NCBI GenBank assembly: GCA_913775715.1
Contig: CAJYMC010000008.1
Span: forward strand, 159,226-223,225
From: an uncultured Exiguobacterium sp.
Lineage (GTDB): Bacteria; Bacillota; Bacilli; Exiguobacteriales; Exiguobacteriaceae
DNA length: 64,000 nucleotides
Direction of reading: 5' to 3'
A program made the translations under genes and the position numbers. Shown piece by piece: positions 41,530-50,723 of the stretch; the first letter of the stretch is position 1; each line of letters opens with the position of its first letter. The notes below the pieces were generated by a model that was not told the DNA's origin, made no database searches, and saw nothing but the letters and a program-made list of their open reading frames with translations.

Positions 41530-42915
41530 ATGGCAACAAAAATCAAATTAAAGACAGGCGAGGTCCGTTCGGTCACGTGTCTACGGATGGGAATCAACGG
41601 TGAAGGAATCGCGACGCTCGAGCGACAAATCGTCTTCATCCCAGGACTACTCGTCGGGGAAACAGCACAAATCGAGATCACGGAAATTCATGCGAACTAT
41701 GCGAATGCGAAAATCTTAAAGCGAGACGATCGTTCACCGGACCGCGTGACACCGCTTTGTCCGGTCTATAGTGTCTGTGGTGGCTGCCAATTACAACACA
41801 TGAGTTACGACGGACAGTTGCGTTATAAGGAAGAGATGCTTCGCAACGCTTTCTTGAAATCAACGAAGTTGAATGTCGAAAAAGCCGATATCCGTCCGAC
41901 GATTGGTTCGAAAGAATGGGAATACCGCAATAAGTCACAATTCGTCGTCGGTAAACAAGGGAATGAAATCGTCAGCGGTCTCTATTCCGCCAATTCGAAT
42001 CGTCTGGTCGCAATCGACGATTGTGTTGTCCAAAATAAGGACACGCTTCGTGTCAACCAAGCTGTCACGAAATTACTCAACGATTATAAAGTACCCGTTT
42101 ACCATGCAGCAAAACAAGACGGTGTCATGCGCCATATCGTCGTCCGGACAGGAATCAAAACGGGTGAAATTCAAGTCGTGCTCGTTGCCTTTAAAGACGG
42201 TTTCCGTGATCTAGAGAGCTTATCGCGCGATATCATGGACATCCCAGGTGTCGTCTCGGTCGCATTGAACATCAATGATAAGTTGACATCACGTGTCTTC
42301 GGAGAAGAAACGGAAGTCTTGCGTGGTGTCGAACGGATCGAAGAAGAGATGGGCGAGTTTACGTATCAATTATCCCCGCGTGCCTTCTTCCAGTTGAACC
42401 CGGAACAAGCAGAGCGGATGTATGAAGAGATTGCGCGTGCCGCTGCTTTGACGGGCGAAGAACGAGTCGTTGATGCATACGCAGGTGTTGGTTCAATCGG
42501 GCTTTGGATCGCTAAAGGAGCGAAAGAAGTCCGCGGTATGGAAATCATTGAAGAAGCTGTCGAAGATGCCAATGCGCACATGAAGCAATATGGATTTGAC
42601 CATGCCCACTATGTCGTCGGTAAGGCCGAAGCGTGGATTCCTCGTTGGGTCAAGGAAGGCTGGATTCCAGATGTCTTTATCGTCGACCCACCACGCTCAG
42701 GTTGCGATACACAATTATTGAATGCGATGATCTCGTCTAAAGCGAAAAAAATCATCTATGTCTCGTGCAACCCGCAGACGCTTGCGCGTGATTGTGATCA
42801 CTTGATGAAAGCAGGATACAAGGTGTCATACATCCAACCGTACGATATGTTCCCACAAACAGCGCACGTTGAAGCAATCGTCGTGCTCGAAAAGAAGAAA
42901 AAGAAAAAGTTCTAA
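41530..42915 (+). CDS. rlmCD: 23S rRNA (uracil-5-)-methyltransferase RlmCD
   Basis: SAM-dependent m5U methyltransferase (TrmA/RumA family), 461 residues. The order is a TRAM domain (about 10-60), the Fe-S cluster cysteines CPVYSVCGGC, the SAM-binding region (VVDAYAGVGSIGLWIA), DPPRSGCD and the catalytic Cys in YVSCNPQTLARD. In Gram-positive bacteria one enzyme usually does both U747 and U1939; I use that name by inference. The start is ATG 41530, 9 bases after AAAGG. The C-terminus is a run of lysines (KKKKKKF) whose coding A-rich tract precedes the terminator. Confidence 0.92.
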   Translation: MATKIKLKTGEVRSVTCLRMGINGEGIATLERQIVFIPGLLVGETAQIEITEIHANYANAKILKRDDRSPDRVTPLCPVYSVCGGCQLQHMSYDGQLRYKEEMLRNAFLKSTKLNVEKADIRPTIGSKEWEYRNKSQFVVGKQGNEIVSGLYSANSNRLVAIDDCVVQNKDTLRVNQAVTKLLNDYKVPVYHAAKQDGVMRHIVVRTGIKTGEIQVVLVAFKDGFRDLESLSRDIMDIPGVVSVALNINDKLTSRVFGEETEVLRGVERIEEEMGEFTYQLSPRAFFQLNPEQAERMYEEIARAAALTGEERVVDAYAGVGSIGLWIAKGAKEVRGMEIIEEAVEDANAHMKQYGFDHAHYVVGKAEAWIPRWVKEGWIPDVFIVDPPRSGCDTQLLNAMISSKAKKIIYVSCNPQTLARDCDHLMKAGYKVSYIQPYDMFPQTAHVEAIVVLEKKKKKKF

Positions 42916-42922
42916 GTAACAA

Positions 42923-42967
42923 GCCCGTATGCACTCCTTGAACGAGTGGACATACGGGCTTTTTTTA
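42923..42967 (+). terminator. Terminator after rlmCD
   Basis: AGCCCGTATG pairs with CATACGGGCT, with an inner CACTC/GAGTG helix, then T7. Also serves the aldo/keto reductase gene weakly. Confidence 0.88.
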
Positions 42968-43846
42968 TCATGTTTGTGAGGGATAACCGAATGTCGCGTC
43001 ACACTCAGCAAAGCGTTCCTTCAACCGAGCAACACGGTCAGCGGGGAGTGGACCGCGCTCAATCAGTTGCTGATTCAACGCGAGATGTTCGGGTCGAGAC
43101 GTGCCAATGATGGCCGTCGTGATTCCTGGTTCAAAGACTGTAAAACGAAGCGCAGTTTCAAGCCAACTGGATTCCTCTAGTGGATAAGCGAGTTGTTGCG
43201 CACGTTCCCAATATGGTTCGACATACTGTCCGACCGGACGCTCCGTGAAGCGCCACGGGGCGTTGCCGATCGGACGCTTGGCGATGACTCCGTGATCTAG
43301 AAGAGTGGGCAGGACTTCATCGACACGTTGGTCAAATAGATTGAACGACGTTTGGAAACTGTCGAAGCGGTTCGTTTCGATCGCATATACTAAGTCTTCC
43401 CGATCGCCTGAATAGGCGATGACGCGGACTTTTCCAGCTTGTTTTGCTTGTTCAAGCGCGTCGATGACATCTCCTTGGGCGAGGATTTCTTGACTACAAG
43501 AATGTAAGTGTACGATGTCGAGATGATCCGTTTGCATCGTCTGTAAGGCTTGATCGATGCCACCACGGACGGCTTCAAAGGTCCAGTCCTGCGCACCGGG
43601 AACATCATAGCCGACTTTCGTCGACAGAATGACGTCGTGCCGACGATTCTTTAGAAATTGTCCGACGCGTTGCTCCGATAAGCCGTAGCCGCGTGCCGTA
43701 TCGATCAGGTTGATGCCAAGATCACGTGCTTGTTCGAGTAAATAAACTGCTTCCCGGTCCGTCATCTGTTCTGCACCGATATGACCGGCTCCGAACCCAA
43801 GTGGGGATACGAGTAGGTCGGATGTTCCAAAACGTCTTAACTCCAT
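42968..43846 (-). CDS. Aldo/keto reductase
   Basis: 292 residues, an (alpha/beta)8 barrel NADPH oxidoreductase. The catalytic residues are apparent: Asp and Tyr in LIDTARGYG, Lys in STKVGYD, and His in VHLHSC. The NADPH pocket near the C-terminus has GTSRPEHLALN. The substrate is not predictable. The ATG follows AAAGGAAG. It is the last gene of a possible operon with the VTT protein and the two-component system (31-base gap). Confidence 0.9.
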   Translation of the reverse strand: MELRRFGTSDLLVSPLGFGAGHIGAEQMTDREAVYLLEQARDLGINLIDTARGYGLSEQRVGQFLKNRRHDVILSTKVGYDVPGAQDWTFEAVRGGIDQALQTMQTDHLDIVHLHSCSQEILAQGDVIDALEQAKQAGKVRVIAYSGDREDLVYAIETNRFDSFQTSFNLFDQRVDEVLPTLLDHGVIAKRPIGNAPWRFTERPVGQYVEPYWERAQQLAYPLEESSWLETALRFTVFEPGITTAIIGTSRPEHLALNQQLIERGPLPADRVARLKERFAECDATFGYPSQT

Positions 43847-43877
43847 GAACGATACTTCCTTTCAGACAGATGTAGTT

Positions 43878-44441
43878 TTATATTGATGATGTTCGTTTTT
43901 GTTGAATACGATAGATCAGATAACCAACGAGTGCAATGCCTGCAATTGACCATTGAACGATGGACGAGGATTGCATGAACTGATGGACGGCGAGCACTTC
44001 GACTAACATGGCTGGAATTTTTCCGATCGTACTCGCAGTCAGGAAAAGTAGGACGGAGATACCACTAGCAGCACTGATGATGTTGACGATGCCAGACGGG
44101 ACGAACGGCAACAGCCGTAGTAATATGATCGTCCAAAACGCTTCATGTCCTTGTTGTGCTTGTAGTTTTTGTTGCAAACGAGCGAATCGATCGGGAAGTG
44201 GGCGACGAAGGGCATAGCGCAGTCCTTTTCGGTATAGTAGAAACGCACAAACTGCACCTAAGACTTCACCGATGAAGGAGAGCAATGTGCCCATCCATAG
44301 ACCGAAATAGACGAGATTCGCAGCGGTGACGAACGTACTTGGTAGGACACCAAGCACACTGACGACGACACCGACCAAGACACTAACGAATGGAGCGAAC
44401 GGTCCGAAGAGTTCAAAGGTTTGGATGACATGTTGTTCCAT
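43878..44441 (-). CDS. VTT-domain (TVP38/TMEM64, SNARE-associated) membrane protein
   Basis: 187 residues with about five membrane segments. The family blocks GVLPSTFVTAANLVYFGLWMGTLLSFIGEVLGAVCAFLLYRKG and LLRLLPFVPSGIVNIISAASGISVLLFLTASTIGKIP, with conserved Arg and Pro, mark a TVP38/DedA-like protein. Such proteins are scramblases or transporters of lipids in known cases. The ATG overlaps the kinase stop (TAATG), so it probably follows the two-component genes in one transcript. Confidence 0.85.
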   Translation of the reverse strand: MEQHVIQTFELFGPFAPFVSVLVGVVVSVLGVLPSTFVTAANLVYFGLWMGTLLSFIGEVLGAVCAFLLYRKGLRYALRRPLPDRFARLQQKLQAQQGHEAFWTIILLRLLPFVPSGIVNIISAASGISVLLFLTASTIGKIPAMLVEVLAVHQFMQSSSIVQWSIAGIALVGYLIYRIQQKRTSSI

Positions 44442-45835
44442 TATTCGAATCCATCCTCTTCATCCGGAAGAAGCGGTAACTCGATGTGGACGGTCGTTCC
44501 TTCTCCAAGAACGGAGTCGAACCGGATCGTACCATCATGACGATCGATGATGTGTTTTGTGATCGCAAGACCAAGACCGGTTCCGCCATCTTTACGCGTC
44601 CGTGATTTATCGACACGGTAAAAACGTTTTGTCAGTCGATCAAGATGCTCTTCCGGAATGCCTTCTCCTTCGTCCCGGATAAGACAATGCGTCCGGTCGC
44701 CGATCGTTTCAGTCGATAAGAAAATCTGTTTACCAGGCGGTGTGTACCGTAAAGCGTTATCGAGTAAATTGCCGAAAACTTGCTCGAGGCGGTCCGTATC
44801 GCCTAAGACAATTTGATCCGGATCGAGATTCATCACGAACGTGACTCCTTTTGACTGGGCGATCGGTTCCATCCGGTAAATGACATCTTCAAGTACTTGA
44901 CTGAAGACAAGTGGTTGTTTCGACATCGGATAGGAATCGCGTTCAAGTTGAGCGAGATCGAGCAGATCATTGACGAGACGTTGCAGACGCTCCGTTTCCC
45001 GCTCAATGATTTGGTAATACTGCGCACGCTTTTCTTCCTCGAGCGAATCATCCTGCATCATCTCCGTATAGCCACGAATGTAGGAGAGAGGTGTCCGCAA
45101 TTCATGACTGACGTTCGCGAGGAACTCCTTCCGCTGCTCGTCGACCTCACCGAGCGATTCCGCCATCTTGTTCAATGTTTCTGCGAGTTCTCCGATTTCA
45201 TCGTCCGATTGAATCGGAATCCGGTAATCAAAGTCACCTTGTGCATAAACAGTCGAGGCGCGCTTCATGTCGATCAACGGACGGATGATCGTATCTATGA
45301 TTTGTCGTCCGAAGATGACGAGATTCAAGACGATCAGTCCGATCATGAAGAAGATCATCAGGCGGAGTGGGCGGAATGGTTCACTGATTTGACCAAGTTC
45401 TAAGTACAAGATCAGCGTACCGACCAGTCGATTGTTTTCGATGATCGGAAATCCAGTCATTAGAATGTCTGTTCCTTCAATCGGATGGGTCCGGCTCGAG
45501 ACGACCGTCTCGCCATTACGAAGCTGTTCGATGTCCGCATTCGTCAAAAAACGGAGTCCCGCCGGATTTTTCTTCAGAAAATCGATGAAGAAGACTTTCG
45601 ATTCCGTCAATTCATTCGTATAAGTCATTCCATCGTAAAAAGCACCAGATAAGCCTTCGGACTTGTAAATGTTGATTAGCTTTTCCCCTCGGTTCAATAA
45701 GATATCTTCTTGCGTCTGAAGATAGAACCGGTCGTAGAGATAAAACGTCAGCAGGACGAACAAAATGGCAGAAAAAACGCTCGTGAACCAAATCGTGATC
45801 CAGATCCGGCGCCGGATCGTATAACGCTTAATCAT
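44441..45835 (-). CDS. Sensor histidine kinase
   Basis: 464 residues. Membrane helices at about 10-32 and 155-178 enclose an extracytoplasmic sensor of about 120 residues. A HAMP domain (about 180-232), the dimerisation domain with phospho-acceptor His244 (NVSHELRTPLSYIRGY), and the ATPase domain with N (NLLDNALRY), G1 (DEGEGIP) and G2 (GGTGLGLAI) boxes follow. It is coupled to the response regulator upstream (ATGA overlap). Its signal is unknown; the domain plan resembles ResE, YclK or BaeS-type kinases. Confidence 0.92.
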   Translation of the reverse strand: MIKRYTIRRRIWITIWFTSVFSAILFVLLTFYLYDRFYLQTQEDILLNRGEKLINIYKSEGLSGAFYDGMTYTNELTESKVFFIDFLKKNPAGLRFLTNADIEQLRNGETVVSSRTHPIEGTDILMTGFPIIENNRLVGTLILYLELGQISEPFRPLRLMIFFMIGLIVLNLVIFGRQIIDTIIRPLIDMKRASTVYAQGDFDYRIPIQSDDEIGELAETLNKMAESLGEVDEQRKEFLANVSHELRTPLSYIRGYTEMMQDDSLEEEKRAQYYQIIERETERLQRLVNDLLDLAQLERDSYPMSKQPLVFSQVLEDVIYRMEPIAQSKGVTFVMNLDPDQIVLGDTDRLEQVFGNLLDNALRYTPPGKQIFLSTETIGDRTHCLIRDEGEGIPEEHLDRLTKRFYRVDKSRTRKDGGTGLGLAITKHIIDRHDGTIRFDSVLGEGTTVHIELPLLPDEEDGFE

Positions 45836-46515
45836 ACTTCCTCGAATTTATAACCGATGCCCCAGACGGTTTGAATCGAGCCACCAGCTTCCCCGAGCTT
45901 TAAGCGAAGTGTTTTGATATGCGTATCGACTGTCCGTAAGTTACCGATATAATCCGCACCCCAAATTTGATCGAGCAACTGTTCACGGGAAAAGACCTTA
46001 TCATTGTTTTGAGCGAACAGATGCAATAAATCAAATTCCTTGCGCGTCAGACTGACCGGTTTGCCGTTGACGTGGACACTCCGACTTTCCGTATCGAGTT
46101 CGAGCATACCAAGCGTTAGGGTAGCCGATTGATCAACCGTAAAGCGATGGGAACGACGAAGCGTCGCTTCGATGCGAGCAAGTAGTTCGCGTGGGCTGAA
46201 CGGTTTTGTAATATAGTCATCAGCTCCGATTTTCAGACCGTGAATGCGATCGAGTTCGTCCGAACGTGCCGTCAGCATGATGATCGGAACGTTTGAGAAC
46301 TCACGGATACGCATACATGCTGTCAAGCCGTCCATTTCCGGCATCATGACATCGAGTAGAACGAGATGGAATGTATTTTGTTGAATGAGATGGATTGCTT
46401 CTTGTCCGTTAGAAGCTGTCATCGTCGTGTAGTGTTCTTTTTCGAGATTCGAGACGAGAAGGTCACGCATTTGTGCTTCGTCATCTACTACGAGAATGTT
46501 AAACGATTCTGGCAT
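45832..46515 (-). CDS. OmpR-family response regulator
   Basis: 227 residues. Receiver domain with acidic pocket VVDDE (11-12), phospho-acceptor Asp55 (LLDVMMPEMDG), and the conserved Lys in ITKPFSPREL. The C-terminal winged-helix DNA-binding domain has LTRKEFDLLHLFAQNNDKVFSREQLLDQIWG and ends in TVWGIGYKFEEV. The start is ATG 46515, 9 bases after GGAG. It is first gene of the operon with the kinase. Confidence 0.92.
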   Translation of the reverse strand: MPESFNILVVDDEAQMRDLLVSNLEKEHYTTMTASNGQEAIHLIQQNTFHLVLLDVMMPEMDGLTACMRIREFSNVPIIMLTARSDELDRIHGLKIGADDYITKPFSPRELLARIEATLRRSHRFTVDQSATLTLGMLELDTESRSVHVNGKPVSLTRKEFDLLHLFAQNNDKVFSREQLLDQIWGADYIGNLRTVDTHIKTLRLKLGEAGGSIQTVWGIGYKFEEV

Positions 46516-46618
46516 TAGTCTTCGCTCCATTTCCTGTAGAAGAAAGTGTTTCTTCCATAAAGATGAGTTTTCTTATTTATCATACCATTTCAAACTTTAG
46601 AAACGCATGTGTGGACAC

Positions 46619-46652
46619 AAAAAAGCATGAGAGACAAGGCCCTCATGCTTCG
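46619..46652 (-). terminator. Terminator of the GNAT gene
   Basis: GAAGCATGAG and CTCATGCTTTTTT pair around a 13-base loop on the minus strand; the 5' arm is inside the last codons of the gene. Confidence 0.75.
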
Positions 46653-47203
46653 AGTTGTTGGTGATCGTATAGTGTTTCGAGTTCCCGACCATGAATGTAC
46701 ATGTGGAAACTAGATTTTGAGACTTCATATAGCGTGAACTGTGTCTCGCCGGCATTCAATTGCTCAAGAAGCGCAGGGCGCAACTCATCCGCACAGAACG
46801 CATACGGCAATTTTTCAGCTGCTTTTTGTGACCGAATATTGCTTTTGCGAATTTTCATGAAGACACTCTCATATCCGAGCTCGAAGAACAGCTCAGAGAA
46901 GAAGGCTTCTTTCGCTAAATGATTGTATCCTTTACCATGATACGGTTTACCTAACCATGTACCGAGAAACCCATATTGTCCTTCGATATCGAGTAAACTA
47001 ATCGTACCAATCGGTTGATCGAATTCATCTAGGATGGTACGTGATACGATTTCACCACGTTCTTCCTCTTCGATTGCCTGCTTTGTAGTAAACAGAAATT
47101 CATCAAAGTACCGTGTTTTTTGGCGGACGTACGGATATACGTCTTGATGCTGCATCAGTTCGAACAAATCAGCGCAGTCGCTCAGCTCCCGTTGCTTGAG
47201 CAT
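46643..47203 (-). CDS. GNAT-family acetyltransferase
   Basis: 186 residues. The acetyl-CoA-binding region appears around FLGTWLGKPYHGKGYNHLAKEAFFSELFFELGYESVFMKIRKSNIRSQKAAEKL, a RimJ/RimL-like arrangement (GKGYNHLA is the Q/RxxGxA motif). The substrate cannot be stated. The ATG follows AAAGGAGG. It has its own promoter in the 230-base gap upstream. Confidence 0.85.
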   Translation of the reverse strand: MLKQRELSDCADLFELMQHQDVYPYVRQKTRYFDEFLFTTKQAIEEEERGEIVSRTILDEFDQPIGTISLLDIEGQYGFLGTWLGKPYHGKGYNHLAKEAFFSELFFELGYESVFMKIRKSNIRSQKAAEKLPYAFCADELRPALLEQLNAGETQFTLYEVSKSSFHMYIHGRELETLYDHQQLEA

Positions 47204-47308
47204 ACTTCCATTCCTCCTTTTAGGACCGCAAGAATGATTGTCGAAAGCTACCTGTCTGACTCGTTTGAACCGCGCATGGTATGCCTTCTTCAGTTGTCGG
47301 ATAAGATA

Positions 47309-47336
47309 ATATTACCTTCTTTTTTTAAAATTGCAA
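47309..47336 (-). promoter_or_regulatory. Possible promoter of the GNAT gene
   Basis: On the minus strand TTGCAA (47336-47331), 16 bases, then TAATAT (47314-47309) within a very AT-rich stretch. Moderately good match. Confidence 0.4.
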
Positions 47337-47390
47337 GAAAATAATTTTTGTGAAAAAAGATACAAAAACAAGATGTTTTCCGTAAGCGTC

Positions 47391-47428
47391 TAAAACCCCC
47401 GAAAGGTACAAAAAACACCTAGCGGGGG
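47391..47428 (-). terminator. Probable terminator after the amidohydrolase gene
   Basis: On the minus strand ACCCCCG pairs with CGGGGGT over a loop containing T6; a shorter CACC/GGTG stem runs straight into T6. Either form would end the transcript. Confidence 0.55.
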
Positions 47429-47433
47429 TGAGA

Positions 47434-48573
47434 TTAAGTCAAGTTCAGTTGAGCGTGTTCAAAAATGATTTTCCCGTCGATCATCGTCATGAGCGGCTTC
47501 GCTAAATAGTCGAGTGGGAAGTGACTCCACAGGACGAGATCCGCATCTTTTCCGATCTCGATCGATCCGACCCGATCGTCTACACCGAGCGAACGGGCTG
47601 GGTGAATCGTGATCGCGCGTAAGGCAACATCGACCGGTAGACCTTCTCGTGCGGCAAGACCAGCACAGAGGTTCAAGTACTGGACAGGCGTGTATGGATG
47701 ATCGGTTGTAATCGAGATTTCAAGACCATGTTCGTGAAGAATCCGGTACGTTTCCCATGTCTTATTCTTCAGTTCGATTTTAGACTTTCGCGTAAAGGTT
47801 GGTCCGACCGTCACTTTTTCGATCGGTAATTGTTCCATCTCTTTTGCGACGAGATGACCTTCCGTACAATGTTCGATGCGTAAATCAAGATCGAATTCTT
47901 CCGCGAAACGAATAGCGGAAAGGATATCATCTGCTCGATGTGCGTGTACACGAAGCGGCATCTTGTGATCGAGGACCCGTTTGATCATTTGGTGGGCGAA
48001 GGTTTCGGAAACCGGTTGCGTCCGAACTTCAAGAAAGGCTTCGCGCAACATCCCCATGATGCCCATCCGTGTCAGTTCACCAGCACGACCAGCACTATGA
48101 ACACGCTTCGGGTTTTCACCGAGTGCCACCTTCAGACCCGCATACTTTCGAAGAATCATATCATCGATGAACCGTCCGTATGTCTTGATGACACTCGTGA
48201 CGCCGCCGATGATGTTCATGCTGCCTGGCATGACTTGAACGGTCGTGATACCATGTTGAACAGCTTCCTTAAAGCCTTCATCAAGCGGATAGACGCCATC
48301 AATGGCACGCAGATGCGGTGTCATCGCGAAAATCGTCTCATTCGCATCGTTTCCGACAGTTCCCGTACCTTCGTCATATAATCCGAGATGTGTATGGGCA
48401 TCGATGAAACCGGGTAATAAAAAGTGACCTTCTGCTTCAATGACTTGATCGCTTTCTAAATGATCCAGTAATTCACCGACTTCAATGATTTTCCCATCAC
48501 GAATGCGGATGTCCCCGTAAAAACTGTCCGAAGTAATCGGATAGATATGTGCATTTCGAATCAAGATATCCAA
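47434..48573 (-). CDS. Amidohydrolase-superfamily enzyme
   Basis: 379 residues, a metal-dependent hydrolase of the composite-domain type. The metal-binding HxH is in GFIDAHTHLG, with further His ligands in LRVHAHRADD and RIEHCTE, and a late Asp in ITTDHPYTP. KDADLVLWSHFPL closes the small beta domain. It is similar to imidazolonepropionase-like amidohydrolases of unknown substrate. It lies 18 bases downstream of yfhF on the same strand. Confidence 0.87.
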   Translation of the reverse strand: MDILIRNAHIYPITSDSFYGDIRIRDGKIIEVGELLDHLESDQVIEAEGHFLLPGFIDAHTHLGLYDEGTGTVGNDANETIFAMTPHLRAIDGVYPLDEGFKEAVQHGITTVQVMPGSMNIIGGVTSVIKTYGRFIDDMILRKYAGLKVALGENPKRVHSAGRAGELTRMGIMGMLREAFLEVRTQPVSETFAHQMIKRVLDHKMPLRVHAHRADDILSAIRFAEEFDLDLRIEHCTEGHLVAKEMEQLPIEKVTVGPTFTRKSKIELKNKTWETYRILHEHGLEISITTDHPYTPVQYLNLCAGLAAREGLPVDVALRAITIHPARSLGVDDRVGSIEIGKDADLVLWSHFPLDYLAKPLMTMIDGKIIFEHAQLNLT

Positions 48574-48591
48574 GTATCGTCCACCCCTGTA

Positions 48592-49500
48592 CTAGTTTGA
48601 ATGCTCGATTGCTCGTAGCGCATCCTTTAGTTCAGCATACCGAAACTTGTATCCGTTTTCGAGCGCTTTTTTCGGAACGACACGAGCTCCTTCTAGTACA
48701 ATCGTACTCTTTTCGCCGAGTGCGAGTTCTAACGCGAAGCGTGGAGCCGGGAGCCAGTGTGGGCGATGTAAGACTTTTCCGATCGTCTGTCCGAAACGAC
48801 GCATCGTCTCCGGGTGTGGCGCAGTGATGTTCAGCGGTCCTTCGACTGTCGGAGTCTCAAGTGCGAATAGGAATAAATCGACTAAATCATCGATGTGGAC
48901 CCAGGAGACCCACTGTTTTCCGTCGCCCATCGTTCCACCACCAAACAAGACATAGGGCAGGCGCATTAATGGGTAAGCGCCACCGGCTTTCGTTAGGACG
49001 ACACCGATTCGTGGATGGACGAGTCGAATGCCAGCGTCAGCAATCGGGCGGGCAAGGTCTTCCCACGCGACACAGACATGACTTAAGAAGTCAGCGGTCG
49101 GTGGAAGGGGTTGATCTTCGGAGAATGTTTGATGCCGATCTTGTCCGTAAATGCCAACCGCAGAAGCAGACAATACGACATTTGGCTTTTGATCGAGTGC
49201 TTCAACGATCCGAACGAGCTCCTTCGTCGTGCTGACGCGACTGTCGAGAATGACGCGTTTACGTTCATCCGTCCAACGTCCGTCGTTGATCGAAGCACCA
49301 GCCAGATGAATGAATGCATCAACGCCCTCTAAGTGCTGTTCAGGTTTTGCGTCTTCAGTCATCCACTTGATATATGTGACATGCGCATCATTCGCTTTCG
49401 GATGACGCGTTAAGATAAAGATATGATGTCCTTGCTCTAGCAAACGCTTCGTCAAGGCTTGACCAATCATACCGGTTCCACCGGTAATCGCAATGTTCAT
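48592..49500 (-). CDS. yfhF: TIGR01777-family NAD-dependent epimerase (YfhF)
   Basis: 302 residues, extended short-chain dehydrogenase fold. N-terminal NAD(P) motif ITGGTGMIGQAL; HLAGASINDGRW; VLSASAVGIYG; and a C-terminal DUF1731 region (RPHWLPAPRFALELALGE...GYKFRYAELKDAL). This is the SDR group of B. subtilis YfhF and E. coli YfcH, function unknown. The start is ATG 49500, 9 bases after GGGAGG; an ATG three codons earlier is too close. It is divergent from recX, as in Bacillus. Confidence 0.9.
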   Translation of the reverse strand: MNIAITGGTGMIGQALTKRLLEQGHHIFILTRHPKANDAHVTYIKWMTEDAKPEQHLEGVDAFIHLAGASINDGRWTDERKRVILDSRVSTTKELVRIVEALDQKPNVVLSASAVGIYGQDRHQTFSEDQPLPPTADFLSHVCVAWEDLARPIADAGIRLVHPRIGVVLTKAGGAYPLMRLPYVLFGGGTMGDGKQWVSWVHIDDLVDLFLFALETPTVEGPLNITAPHPETMRRFGQTIGKVLHRPHWLPAPRFALELALGEKSTIVLEGARVVPKKALENGYKFRYAELKDALRAIEHSN

Positions 49501-49633
49501 GTAATCCATCCTCCCTGAGATAAGTAAAAGTAGCTTCTTTCCATTTGTTCCCGTTCCATGGTTTCACTCAAACATAGACCTGCCTGTTCATGATATCGTA
49601 GAACTACCGAATCAGGTTAGGGGAGGGAACGAC

Positions 49634-50449
49634 ATGAAGATCAAACGAATCTCGACGCAGAAAAAGAACAGCGAACGATTCAATATCTATGTTGAGCGTG
49701 ATGGTAAAGAGGAATATGCCTTTGCCGTAGACGTTGATATCTTAATTAAATACAATCTGCAACGCGATAAAGAACTCGATGACGACTTCATCAAGGAAGT
49801 GTTGACGGCTGAAGAACAGCAAAAAGCGTATCGTCTCTCGTTAAATCATCTATCGTACCGCATGCGGGCGACGAGTGAAGTCGTCGCCTATTTAACAGAG
49901 AAAGAGACACCGGAGCATGCGATCAAACATGCGATCGAGCGCTTGACAGAGCAACGCTATCTGGATGATCAACAGTTCGCACTTGCTTATACGGCAACGA
50001 AAAAAGCGACGACACCACAAGGACCTGGACGGATTCGCCGCGATCTTGAGGCATTGAAGATACCGAAGACAGCGATTGATGAAGCGATCGTGACGTTTAC
50101 GGATGAAGAAGAATACGAAAAAGTCCTGAAGTTTTTGCGGCAAAAGCAAAAAGAGCTGCAACGGCGTTCCGTGCGGGAACTGACGCAAAAGCTACAGATG
50201 ACGCTCATGCAACGCGGTTTCTCGTCCGACTTGATCAAGGCAGGTATCGAAGAGGTGTTCCGAGCTGAAGAAGGGGACGAAGAAGAACAAGCGGCCCTTT
50301 ATCAAGCACGCAAGTATTATCCAAAATACCGGCAACTTGAACCGTTCGAACGCGAACAGAAAGTGAAGCAAGCGCTCGTCCGAAAAGGATTTCCATACGG
50401 TCTAGCGGCTCAAGTCCTCGAACAAGTCAAAGAAGAAGAGGCAGAATAA
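49634..50449 (+). CDS. recX: Regulatory protein RecX
   Basis: Modulator of the recombinase RecA; 271 residues, the long Firmicutes form. It is all helical with repeated three-helix modules (for example LSYRMRATSEVVAYLTEKETPEHAIKHAIERLTEQRYLDDQQFALAYT and IRRDLEALKIPKTAIDEAI). The ATG follows GGGGAGGG. The neighbour yfhF and the later yfhH-yfhJ pair show that this is the yfh region, here interrupted by bmrBCD. Confidence 0.92.
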   Translation: MKIKRISTQKKNSERFNIYVERDGKEEYAFAVDVDILIKYNLQRDKELDDDFIKEVLTAEEQQKAYRLSLNHLSYRMRATSEVVAYLTEKETPEHAIKHAIERLTEQRYLDDQQFALAYTATKKATTPQGPGRIRRDLEALKIPKTAIDEAIVTFTDEEEYEKVLKFLRQKQKELQRRSVRELTQKLQMTLMQRGFSSDLIKAGIEEVFRAEEGDEEEQAALYQARKYYPKYRQLEPFEREQKVKQALVRKGFPYGLAAQVLEQVKEEEAE

Positions 50450-50467
50450 TAAAAGCAAGACGAAAAA

Positions 50468-50497
50468 TTGACAATTATCCGACAATTGTGTTATTCT
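50468..50497 (+). promoter_or_regulatory. Promoter of the bmrB-like leader
   Basis: TTGACA (50468-50473), an 18-base spacer, TATTCT (50492-50497); the leader ORF begins about 33 bases later. Confidence 0.6.
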
Positions 50498-50529
50498 ACG
50501 CACAGACTAAGAAAAGGAGGAACCGTCCT

Positions 50530-50598
50530 ATGAAAAAGCCAATTGGTTTCACTCATATCCAACAGCTGAATACGACGGAGACTCTTGAGCACGTATAA
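50530..50598 (+). CDS. BmrB-like leader peptide, 22 residues
   Basis: ATG 50530 follows AAAGGAGG and opens MKKPIGFTHIQQLNTTETLEHV. In B. subtilis the leader peptide BmrB controls the exporter bmrCD by ribosome-dependent attenuation when translation-targeting drugs are present. Here a short ORF, an intrinsic terminator and then bmrC and bmrD homologues stand in the same order. I infer the same role; the peptide's own sequence similarity to BmrB is not established. Confidence 0.65.
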   Translation: MKKPIGFTHIQQLNTTETLEHV

Positions 50599-50664
50599 GT
50601 AATTCATTTCATGTGCGAGCAAGGGGATTCGTCTCCCGAGCGCGCAGACGAACAAGAATGGATC

Positions 50665-50682
50665 ATGCCCATTTCAAGGCAT
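50665..50682 (+). promoter_or_regulatory. Candidate antiterminator in the bmr leader
   Basis: ATGCC (50665-50669) can pair with GGCAT (50678-50682), which is part of the 5' arm of the terminator. A second possible pairing joins GAGCACG at the end of the leader ORF (50587-50593) with CGTGCTC just after the terminator (50725-50731). Confidence 0.4.
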
Positions 50683-50723
50683 ACTGATTCTCGGACTGCA
50701 TCCGGAAATCCGTATGCCTTTTT
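50676..50723 (+). terminator. Attenuator terminator before bmrC
   Basis: AAGGCATAC (50676-50684) pairs with GTATGCCTT (50712-50720); inner helices GATT/AATC and CGGA/TCCG extend it. TTTTT follows. It separates the leader ORF from bmrC. Confidence 0.85.

Noticed and set aside
42885..42914. Frameshift or slippage site in the A-rich end of rlmCD
   Set aside because: The A- and G-rich tract codes for a lysine tail and the frame closes normally two codons later; no downstream frame continues.
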